Source: Rhizobium sp. Q54 (GTDB lineage Bacteria > Pseudomonadota > Alphaproteobacteria > Rhizobiales > Aestuariivirgaceae). From it: a DNA stretch of 37,611 nt. Both the position numbers and the translations under genes were made by a program. The notes under the pieces are model-generated. The model saw only the letters and a program-made list of their open reading frames with translations. It did not search any database and was not told the origin of the DNA. Shown here piece by piece: positions 17,564-26,431 of this stretch (position 1 is the stretch's first letter; each line of letters begins with the position of its first letter). The stretch is taken from NCBI GenBank assembly GCA_945889445.1, contig CAMDBX010000033.1, positions 1 to 37,611 of the forward strand, read 5' to 3'.

Positions 17564-20500
17564 TCAGTTCTTCGTCGGCGACTTGCCGCGGCTCGTCGTG
17601 GCGCCGGGACCGGACGCGTCCTGCGCGCCGGCCTGGCGCTTCACCACGTCCGCCAGGGCCGCGAGCGCGCCGATCTGGTCGGCCACCACGCGGCGCATGG
17701 CATCGGCGTTGGAGCGGGTTTCCTCGGGCAGTTCAGTCAGCGCGCGCATCAGCTCGCCACGCGCCGCGTCGATGTCCTTGACCACCTGCTGGGCGGTGAG
17801 GCGCATGTCCTGCGCGGTCTGCTGGAAGTCGGTGGCGGTGGAGGACAGCATCTCGTTCATCGCCGCCATGGCGCGCTCGTGCTGGTCGCGCAGCACGCGC
17901 ACCGCCTGGGTGATCTGGCCGCCGGAGGATTCCTCCAGCTTCTCGATTTCCTTCTCGAGGTTGCGCGTGGCCAGGGCCGACTGCTCGAGAACGATGCCGC
18001 TGATCTCGCGTGCCTTGGCTTCCGATGCGGCGAGAGAGTTTTCGATGAGGGTCATGTAGCCGCCCATCACCTGGTCGATCTCGCTGGCCTGCTTGGCGGC
18101 ATCCGACACGAGGTTGTCGAGCGCCTGCCGGCGGTCGGCGAGCACGTGCTCCATCTCGGTGTTGAAGCGCTCGATCGAGCGCTGCACCAGCGCGGTGGCG
18201 TCGTCGAGGCGCTCGGACACGCGGTTCGACGTCGACTCGAGGCGCCCCGTGAGGTCGCTCGACACAGTGTCGAGGCGCTCGTCCATGCTGCCGGCCGCGC
18301 TGGCCAACTGCTCGGCGAGGAAGGAGGTGGCTGTTTCCACGTGCTTGGCGAACTTGCGGTTGGCGTCCTCCAGCTTCATCGCGGTGTTGACCGAAATCTG
18401 CTCGAGGTCGCGTGCGGCCTGCTCGACGCGGGACGAGAGCTGGCTCGAATCCTCCGCCAGGCGGCTGGAGACCTGCTCCGTGGTGGAGGTGAGCTCCTGC
18501 GACAGGGTCTGGCTGGCCTTGCCGAGGTCGGCGAGGATGGCGCCCGAGGCCTGGTCGAGGATGTCGGCGAAGCGCAGGCCCGTGCCTTCCAGCTTGGTGT
18601 TGAGCTCGTCGGTGACGCGCTCCAGCATGCCGGTGGAATTGTCGAAGCGCTGGCGGAGCACTTCCGCCGTCTTCTCGATGCGCGCCAGCATGGAGGTGCC
18701 GGCGGTATCGAGCTGCGAGGTGACCTCGGATGAGGCATCGCCCAGGCGCTGCGCCATGACGCGGTTGACGTCGCTCACCTGCTGGGTAACGCGCACCGCC
18801 GTCTCGGAGAAGCTGTCGGTCATCTCGGTGGCGGTCTTGTCGATCTGCTGCGCCATCATGCGGGTGTTGGTGATGAACAGTTCGTTGAGTTCCGCCGAGG
18901 TGCGGTCAAGCTGCTCGGTGAGGGCCTGGGTCTTGTCGTTGAAGAGGCCCGAGAAGCTGTTCCAGGTGGTGTCCAGCGTCTCGCTGAGGCGCTCGGCGTT
19001 GACCGAGAACAGGCTCGACAGCCGGTTCGATGTCTGGCCCAGCTCGCCGCTGAGCTTGCTGGTGTTGGTGGTGAACAGGTCCGACAGCTTGAGCGAGGTG
19101 TCTTCCAGCTGGCCGTTGAGCATTTCGGTGTTGGTGGTGAAGATTTCCGAGAGATTGGAGAAGGTCTCGTCGAGGCGCGTGGTGAGTGTTTCAGTCGAGT
19201 TGCCGAACAGGCTGGAGAGATCGGCCGCTGCCTGGTCCAACTGGCTGCCGAGGCGTTCCGATGTGTGGTCGATGAGCTGGCCCAGCTGCTGCGAGGAGGC
19301 GTCGAGCTGCGTGGTGAGCCGGTCGGTGACGGAGGCCACCTTGGTGACGGCATCGCCAGCCGAGGTGCTGATGTAGTCGGTGATGCGCTGGGCGGTGTTC
19401 TCGAGCTCGCCCGACATGTGGGCGGAGACCTGGTCGAGCCTGGTGTAGAGATTGGTTGCGGTGGTCTCCAGCTGCCCGGTCATCGAACTCGTGGTGCCGT
19501 CGAGCTTGCTGTAGAGCTGCATGGTGGTGTCGGCCAACCGCCGCGTCACGTCCTCCGAGGAGGTGGTGATCATGGTCAGCAGGTCCTCGCGGGCCCGCGC
19601 CAGGTTATGAGTGAAGCTGTCCGACACGGTGATGAGCTTGTCGGTAACCTGGCCGCCCGAATTCTCGATGCGCTCGGCCAGCGCCACGCCGGATTCGGCC
19701 ATTTCGCGGTTGACGATGTCGGCAGTGTCCTTGAGGTGGGACACGATGGTGCTGCTGGTTGCGCCCATGAGGTCGTTGACGCTGCGCGACACGGTGTCGA
19801 GCTTCGCGGTGAGGCTGCCCGAGGTTTCGTCAAGACGCGCGTTGACGCGATCGTTGACATCATCAAGGCGGACCGCCACCTGCTCGGCGGTCTCGGCGAC
19901 GCGCACGTAGAGGCGTTCAGCCGCGCCGTCGACCTTCTGCTCGAGATCGTCAGCCGAACCGGCGATGAGCGCCTGGAAGGATGTGGCGGAATTCTCGAAG
20001 CGGCCGAAGGCCTCGTTGACCGTGACTTCGACGGAGCCGACGATTTCGCGCGTGGCGGTGCCGATCTGGCTCACCACGCTGCCGGCGGTGCCCGTGATGA
20101 CGTCCTGGAAGGTCTTGTTGGCCTGGTCGAGCGAGCCGGTGGCGGCGCTGACCGAGGTTTCGATCTGGCCGTAGAAGCGCTCGGCGGCGCCGTCCACGCG
20201 GCGCTCGATCTCTTCCGAGGCCCCGCCGATCAGTTGCTGGAACATGCGGGTGGTGTCGTCGAGGCGGCCCGAGGCCACGGCGATGGCGCGTGACACCTGG
20301 TCCTCGATCAGTGTGGTGGAGGTGCCGAGGCGCTGCTCGATGTTGCCGGTCACCTGCTCGACGATGTCGTGGAACAGGCCGGAGGCCTCGTCGATGCGCG
20401 AGCGCGCGGTTTCCACCGCCGTCGCCATGAGAGCGTTGAGCGCCTCGCCGGATACGCCCATGCGGTCTTCCAGCCGGTCGCTGGTCTGGCTGATGACGGC

Positions 20501-22546
20501 ATGGAATGTCGTGGATGCTTCGGCCAGGCGGCTGTTGGCGGTGCCGAGGATGGTGTCGAGCTGGTCCAGCATTTCGCGCGTGCGGCCGTCAAGCTGGCCG
20601 AGGACGTCGCCGCTGGTCTGGCTCATCAGGGCGCGCAGTTCCGTCGATGTGTCGTCGATGCGGGCGAGGGCGGCGGATACGGCGTCGTCGACGCGGGTCA
20701 CCACGTCGTCCTGCGTGGCGCCGATGCGCGCGGTGAACTCGTCGGTGGCGCGGGCGATGGCCATTTCGACGCGCGCTGCCGACTCGGTGACGCGGTCGGC
20801 GGAATCGATGTTCTGCTGGTCGAGCGCGGCCAGCACCTGGCTTGAGGCCTCGCCGACGCGCGCGGCGGCAGCGGCGGTGCGATCCTCGATGGTGTAGAGC
20901 AGGCGTGTGGCGGTTTCCTCGACGCGCGTCGAGATGAGGCCGGCCTGCTCGTCGAGCCGGGCGAAGACGCCGCCAGCCGAATCGTCGAGACGGGTGATGA
21001 TGGTGTCGGCGCGGTTGCCGATCTCGTCGATCAGGCGGCCCGTCGTCTGCTCGATGCGACCGGAAACGCCGGTGCTCATGGAGCCAAGCTCCTCGAGCAG
21101 GGCCGAGGAGGTGTGGTCGAGGCCGACCAGGAACTGGCTGCCCGCCGCGTTGAGGCGGCCGGTCACACTGTCGGTGGCCTCGTCGACCGCGGCGGCAACA
21201 CCGGCTGCCGACTGGTCGAGGTAGTTGATGAGCTCGGCGCGCGACTGGGCAACGCGGTCGATATAGTCGGAGGCGACCGACTGCATGCCCTGCGTGACCA
21301 TGGTGCGGCTCTGCTCGAGGAGCTGCGAGGTGTCGATGCTGACCCGCTCGAGGTTGCCGGTCACGTCATCGGAGATGGTCTTCAGGTGGAAGCCCAGGTT
21401 GCTGCCGGTGGTCTGCACCACGTCGGCGAGGTCGGCCACCTGCTGGCGGATCTGGTCGGCGGAGGTGATGCTCGAGCGCTCGATGACGCGCGAGATGTCC
21501 TCGTGCACGGCGGCAAGCGAATCGACCGCGTTGCGCACCAGGCTGGCCATGTTCGATTCCATGTCCTGCACGGTGCGGCCGAAATCCACCGTCTCCGAAT
21601 TGAGCGAGGAATAGGCCATCTTCATCTGGTCGATGTGCGAGCCGACCTGCAGCGAGAAGTCGCGCAGCTGGCCCAGCATCTGGGTGGAGACGTCCTCCAT
21701 GTGGGTCGTCTGCATGCTCATCTCGGAGCCCGCTGCCGACGCGCGGTCGGTCATGTCGTCGACGGCGCGGATGATCGAGCCGGACACGTCACGCAGGCCG
21801 CCCTCGAGGCGCCCCAGCGTGTCCTGCGCAGCAATCATGATGCCATCGAGGTTCTTGGTATTGTTTTCGAGGCGGGTGATCAGCGGGTTGGTGTCGTTGC
21901 TGATGAGCAGCGCCGCCTGGTGCAGCGCCGAGCGCTGGTTTTCGATGCCGGCGACGAGATTGCGGATGCGCTCCTCGTTGCCGCCGAAGGCGCGCTCGAT
22001 GGCAGCGATTTCCTTGTGGACGATTTCCTCCAGCACCGCAGCGCGCTGCACCGCGTGCTCGACGCCGCCGACGAGAAGGTCGACCTCGGAGCGTACGGCC
22101 TGGGCGATGGTGGTCAGGCCTTCGGTGGCGATGTCCTGGGGGCGGACAAGGCGCATGGCGGACTGGAACAGGGCTTCCGACACCTGGCGCATGTCGGCAG
22201 CGCGCCACAGGGTGAGGGCGCCGATCCAGATGACGGCGACGGGCACGAGCAACAGGGCCAGCGCCTGCAGCAGGCTGGCGGCCGGCACATTGCTGGCGAG
22301 CGCGCTGGAATTGACGAAGAACCAGCCGCCCGACCACAGGGCGGTCAGGATGACGGAGACCAGCGCATAGGGCGTGAAAGACGGGCGGCGGCGCATCTTG
22401 GCCAGCAGCATGGCGGTGCCGGGGTCGTTCTCGTTGGCGGGGCGGCCCTTCACCGGGGCCGGCTCAGCCGACAGCCGCGGCGTGTCGCGCCTTGAGGCTT
22501 CGTCCTGGCGACGGTCAGAACGGCGCGTGTCGGTCGTGTTGGCCAT
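17564..22546 (-). CDS. Giant membrane-anchored hendecad-repeat protein, growth-pole-ring (GPR/RgsE)-like
   Basis: A 1660-residue protein. Residues 1-57 are charged and cytoplasmic; two membrane segments follow (about 58-79 and 92-114). The rest is almost wholly alpha-helical: from about residue 373 to 1486 it is built of 11-residue units with hydrophobics at positions 1 and 5 and Asp/Glu at 6, then a helical tail ending in a polar SRGKSPTKN. Cysteine is absent from the part I read. Giant apolipoprotein-like proteins with N-terminal membrane anchors are known from Hyphomicrobiales: GPR of Agrobacterium (about 2100 residues) forms a ring at the growth pole, and RgsE is the Sinorhizobium counterpart. 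I infer a shorter homologue. ATG 22546 follows GGGAAA. It diverges from an Hpt gene, with a CtrA-type site between. Alternative: an unrelated structural coiled-coil protein. Confidence 0.8.
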   Translation of the reverse strand: MANTTDTRRSDRRQDEASRRDTPRLSAEPAPVKGRPANENDPGTAMLLAKMRRRPSFTPYALVSVILTALWSGGWFFVNSSALASNVPAASLLQALALLLVPVAVIWIGALTLWRAADMRQVSEALFQSAMRLVRPQDIATEGLTTIAQAVRSEVDLLVGGVEHAVQRAAVLEEIVHKEIAAIERAFGGNEERIRNLVAGIENQRSALHQAALLISNDTNPLITRLENNTKNLDGIMIAAQDTLGRLEGGLRDVSGSIIRAVDDMTDRASAAGSEMSMQTTHMEDVSTQMLGQLRDFSLQVGSHIDQMKMAYSSLNSETVDFGRTVQDMESNMASLVRNAVDSLAAVHEDISRVIERSSITSADQIRQQVADLADVVQTTGSNLGFHLKTISDDVTGNLERVSIDTSQLLEQSRTMVTQGMQSVASDYIDRVAQSRAELINYLDQSAAGVAAAVDEATDSVTGRLNAAGSQFLVGLDHTSSALLEELGSMSTGVSGRIEQTTGRLIDEIGNRADTIITRLDDSAGGVFARLDEQAGLISTRVEETATRLLYTIEDRTAAAAARVGEASSQVLAALDQQNIDSADRVTESAARVEMAIARATDEFTARIGATQDDVVTRVDDAVSAALARIDDTSTELRALMSQTSGDVLGQLDGRTREMLDQLDTILGTANSRLAEASTTFHAVISQTSDRLEDRMGVSGEALNALMATAVETARSRIDEASGLFHDIVEQVTGNIEQRLGTSTTLIEDQVSRAIAVASGRLDDTTRMFQQLIGGASEEIERRVDGAAERFYGQIETSVSAATGSLDQANKTFQDVITGTAGSVVSQIGTATREIVGSVEVTVNEAFGRFENSATSFQALIAGSADDLEQKVDGAAERLYVRVAETAEQVAVRLDDVNDRVNARLDETSGSLTAKLDTVSRSVNDLMGATSSTIVSHLKDTADIVNREMAESGVALAERIENSGGQVTDKLITVSDSFTHNLARAREDLLTMITTSSEDVTRRLADTTMQLYSKLDGTTSSMTGQLETTATNLYTRLDQVSAHMSGELENTAQRITDYISTSAGDAVTKVASVTDRLTTQLDASSQQLGQLIDHTSERLGSQLDQAAADLSSLFGNSTETLTTRLDETFSNLSEIFTTNTEMLNGQLEDTSLKLSDLFTTNTSKLSGELGQTSNRLSSLFSVNAERLSETLDTTWNSFSGLFNDKTQALTEQLDRTSAELNELFITNTRMMAQQIDKTATEMTDSFSETAVRVTQQVSDVNRVMAQRLGDASSEVTSQLDTAGTSMLARIEKTAEVLRQRFDNSTGMLERVTDELNTKLEGTGLRFADILDQASGAILADLGKASQTLSQELTSTTEQVSSRLAEDSSQLSSRVEQAARDLEQISVNTAMKLEDANRKFAKHVETATSFLAEQLASAAGSMDERLDTVSSDLTGRLESTSNRVSERLDDATALVQRSIERFNTEMEHVLADRRQALDNLVSDAAKQASEIDQVMGGYMTLIENSLAASEAKAREISGIVLEQSALATRNLEKEIEKLEESSGGQITQAVRVLRDQHERAMAAMNEMLSSTATDFQQTAQDMRLTAQQVVKDIDAARGELMRALTELPEETRSNADAMRRVVADQIGALAALADVVKRQAGAQDASGPGATTSRGKSPTKN
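18626..21430 (-). repeat. 85 unbroken 11-residue (33-bp) coding repeats
   Basis: Residues 373-1307 of the giant protein can be written as 85 consecutive 11-residue units with no insertion or deletion. The pattern is hydrophobic-x-x-(R/x)-hydrophobic-(D/E)-x-(S/T/A)-x-x-x, for example VFARLDEQAGL, LTAKLDTVSRS and LTTRLDETFSN. After 1307 a 7-residue step (LERVTDE) is followed by six more units, another 7-residue step (LEQISVN), then about nine more to 1486. The DNA copies are well diverged, so the array is old and under protein-level selection. Confidence 0.85.
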
Positions 22547-22876
22547 GTGTCATTTCCCGCACAATTACAAACATGCAGCCCCTCGCGGGGTGCCGCCTTG
22601 CTCCGCCCGAGGCGATGATGCCCCCGCCCGGCTTTTTTGTGTCCGGTGCGGAGACCGGTCTCGCCCGGACGCGGTTTCGTAATCTTTACCATAGCCCATC
22701 GGATGGGCCGGTTGAACCCGCCATCGGGCCACCGCGCACGATTATTTAAAAATTGGTTAAAGACACCGAAGGCAATGAAAAATTTGTGGAAACTGCGGTG
22801 TCCACGCATTCCCTTTACCAACTGCTCAGGTCTGGGCGCGTAGGCTGTGCGCGGGGGTGTGTGGGAGTTCACGTGG
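22547..22876. other. 330-base divergent intergenic region between the giant gene and the Hpt gene
   Basis: The longest gene-free stretch before the right edge region. The half next to the giant gene is GC-rich. The middle (about 22735-22790) is a distinct AT-rich patch holding the CtrA-type site. It must carry promoters for both divergent genes; I could not identify a convincing sigma-70 -35/-10 pair. No small gene with a plausible start is visible. Confidence 0.7.
22746..22760. promoter_or_regulatory. CtrA-type binding site, TTAA-N7-TTAA
   Basis: TTAA at 22746-22749, seven bases, then TTAA at 22757-22760: an exact match to the full CtrA consensus known from Caulobacter and rhizobia. It lies 200 bases before the giant gene's ATG and 117 bases before the Hpt ATG, inside the AT-rich patch. 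Exact matches are rare by chance in DNA this GC-rich. Binding is inferred. Confidence 0.6.
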
Positions 22877-23242
22877 ATGGCCAATGCGAAGCTGAAGCCC
22901 AGTCCTGACAGCGCGGTGTTCGACCGCCTCGGACTTGAGCATAATACCATGCATGATCAGAGGCTTGCAGCCGAGGTCCTGGGGCTTTTCCTGGCCCAGC
23001 TTCCGGCCACGCTGCAGCTTCTGGACCACGCCGCCACGGCGGCCGACTGGAAATTTGCCACACATACGCTAAAAGGGTCTTGCTCCGCAGTTGGCGCGCA
23101 AAAGTTGCAAAACCTGGCTGCCTGCCTCGAAGTGCTGGCCTTTCCGGGCGACCCACAGCTGCGCCTGTTGCGCCTGCAGGGGCTGAGGGCGGCGGCGGCG
23201 GAATTCCGCGAGGCGGCGTGCCAAGCCTTCCCGGCCGCCTAA
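22877..23242 (+). CDS. Hpt-domain histidine phosphotransfer protein
   Basis: A 121-residue single-domain Hpt protein. The phosphate acceptor is His63 in ATHTLKGSCSAVGAQKL, the classical HxLKGxxxxxG helix, flanked by helices LGLFLAQLPATLQLL and LQNLAACLEVLAF of a four-helix bundle. Such proteins relay phosphate between hybrid kinases and response regulators. No kinase or response regulator is in the window. ATG 22877 gives MANAKLKPSP with GGGAG nine bases upstream; the GTG at 22847 is less likely. It shares its upstream region and a CtrA-type site with the divergent giant polarity-type gene, which suggests a cell-cycle or polarity role (inference). Confidence 0.88.
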   Translation: MANAKLKPSPDSAVFDRLGLEHNTMHDQRLAAEVLGLFLAQLPATLQLLDHAATAADWKFATHTLKGSCSAVGAQKLQNLAACLEVLAFPGDPQLRLLRLQGLRAAAAEFREAACQAFPAA

Positions 23243-23326
23243 ATCCGACGCGCCCGCAGTTGTGTTCGGCCGGATGTTCCCCTAGAACCCCGTTCGAAAA
23301 AAAGAACGCTTCTTTGTGGATATCCC

Positions 23327-24689
<1,363 letters not shown>

Positions 24690-24799
24690 CCGGCGCTGAA
24701 CGCGGGGGTTGCCGCTCGCGCCAAACCGGCAAGCGGCGGCGTTAACGCTGGCTGGGCTTATGCTTGTCAGCCCGGTTGACTTGGTGTGGTGTTGGGTAT

Positions 24800-24812
24800 C
24801 TGCACTGTGCAG
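24800..24812. promoter_or_regulatory. Short perfect palindrome in the leader of the HerA-like gene
   Basis: CTGCAC-T-GTGCAG, 6-1-6, located 27 bases before the GTG start at 24839. A TTGACT at 24776-24781 upstream could be a -35, but no good -10 is found at 16-18 bases. It may be an operator or a leader hairpin. Confidence 0.3.
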
Positions 24813-24838
24813 TGTAGGCTTGGCAACGGCAGGTACCG

Positions 24839-26431
24839 GTGACGACTGATCTCTTGCTTGGAAAAATCATTGCGGTGACGGGTGCGGTGGCAATGGTGCG
24901 CCTCGATGCGCCGGGCACGGCAGGCACCAATGTCGCGGCCAGCATCGGCATCGGCGCGATGATCAGGATCGCTGTGGGCCGCAACATTGTCTTTGCATCG
25001 GTCGAACGGGTATTCACGTCGGGCAGCCATGACGAGCATCTGGACGCGGAGGTGAGCCTGGTCGGTGAGGGTTCGCTTTCGGAGGCGGGCCAGGTGTTGG
25101 ATTTCCGCCGTGGCGTCACCCAGTATCCTTTCCCTGGCGACCGGGTCTACCCGACCACGTCGGCCGACTGGGCCAAGGTGTTCCACCTCGAGAACACCAC
25201 CACCATCACGCTCGGCGATATCCATGCCACGCCCGACATCAAGGCGTCGCTCAATCTCGATGCACTGCTTGGCAAGCACTTCGCGGTGCTGGGCTCGACC
25301 GGCGTCGGCAAGTCCACCACCGTCGCGGCACTCCTGCACAAGATCCTCGAAGCAGCTCCGCACGGCCATGTGGTGCTGATCGACCCGCACGGCGAATATG
25401 CCGCTGCCTTCAAGGAGAACAGCATCCGCCTTGGCGTCGATACGCTGAAGCTGCCGTTCTGGCTGATGAACTTCGAAGAGCATGCCGAGGCCTTCCTCAC
25501 CAGCGCGGGATCCTCGCGCGACCGCGACCGCGACATCCTCGGCAAGTGCCTGCTCCATGTGCGCCAGAAGAACTACCTCAACATCGACATCGAGCGGGTG
25601 ACGGCGGACAGCCCTGTGCCCTATTTCATCAGCGACCTGCTGGAGGAGCTCGAACTCGAGGCCGGGCGGCTTGAAAAATCATCAGACCCCTCGCGCTACA
25701 TCCGTCTCAAGCTCAAGATGGAAGAGATGTGGCGCGACCCGCGCTATGCCTTCATGTTCGGCAACAGCCTGATGTCATCGGATTCGATGGGCGATCTGCT
25801 GTCGAAGCTCCTGCGCATTCCCACCCAGTCGAAGCCGCTGACCATCGTCGACGTATCGGGCATGCCCTCGGAGATCGTCAACGTTGTGGTGTCGATGATT
25901 TCGCGGCTGGTGTTCGACTATTCCATCTGGTCGCGCGAGGAGCCGAGCGTTCCCATCCTGCTGGTGTGCGAAGAAGCCCAGCGCTACCTGCCGCGCGAGG
26001 ACGGCAACGTGAAGTCCGCGGCGCAGCGCAATTTCGAGCGCATCGCCAAGGAGGGCCGCAAGCACGGCATCTCGCTGGGGCTGATCTCGCAACGGCCGTC
26101 CGATCTGTCGGAGGCGGTGCTGTCGCAGTGCGGCTCGCTGTTCGTCCTGCGGCTGACCACCGAGCGCGACCAGGACTTCATCAAGAGTGCTGTTCCCGAC
26201 TGGGCGCAAGGCGTGGTGAGCGGCATCTCGTCTCTGCGCAACCGTGAATGCATCGTGTTCGGCGAAGCGGTTCCAATGCCGGTGCGCGTGGCCATCGACT
26301 TCCTCGAAGAAGGGCGGCGGCCGAGTTCGAACGATCCCAACTTCACGGCCTCGTGGAGAGAGGACGATCATGACCCGGCGATGGTGGGGCGGGTCATCAA
26401 CCGCTGGCGCAACCAGCGCCACGAGGTCTAG
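24839..26431 (+). CDS. HerA-like hexameric ATPase (DUF87, HAS-barrel)
   Basis: A 530-residue DNA-translocase-type ATPase. Residues 1-125 form a beta-rich N-terminal domain consistent with a HAS barrel. Walker A is GSTGVGKST (152-160), followed by HVVLIDPHGEY. Walker B is ILLVCEEAQRYLP, and downstream AKEGRKHGISLGLISQRPSDL is the HerA/FtsK-type sensor and arginine-finger region. HerA works with the nuclease NurA in archaea and with various nucleases or defence partners in bacteria; no nuclease gene is adjacent. The GTG start gives MTTDLLLGKII. The stop shares CTAG (26428-26431) with the convergent antiporter gene. Confidence 0.86.
   Translation: MTTDLLLGKIIAVTGAVAMVRLDAPGTAGTNVAASIGIGAMIRIAVGRNIVFASVERVFTSGSHDEHLDAEVSLVGEGSLSEAGQVLDFRRGVTQYPFPGDRVYPTTSADWAKVFHLENTTTITLGDIHATPDIKASLNLDALLGKHFAVLGSTGVGKSTTVAALLHKILEAAPHGHVVLIDPHGEYAAAFKENSIRLGVDTLKLPFWLMNFEEHAEAFLTSAGSSRDRDRDILGKCLLHVRQKNYLNIDIERVTADSPVPYFISDLLEELELEAGRLEKSSDPSRYIRLKLKMEEMWRDPRYAFMFGNSLMSSDSMGDLLSKLLRIPTQSKPLTIVDVSGMPSEIVNVVVSMISRLVFDYSIWSREEPSVPILLVCEEAQRYLPREDGNVKSAAQRNFERIAKEGRKHGISLGLISQRPSDLSEAVLSQCGSLFVLRLTTERDQDFIKSAVPDWAQGVVSGISSLRNRECIVFGEAVPMPVRVAIDFLEEGRRPSSNDPNFTASWREDDHDPAMVGRVINRWRNQRHEV

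Noticed and set aside
17042-22495. Long plus-strand open frames opposite dgcA and the giant protein gene
   Set aside because: They arise because the hendecad codons are GC-biased and lack stops in the complement. Composition is low-complexity and follows the 33-base repeat; no family motif.
24711-24737. GCCGCT...AGCGGC inverted repeat after the ferredoxin reductase gene as a terminator
   Set aside because: Only six pairs around a 15-base loop and no T-run; too weak to call.
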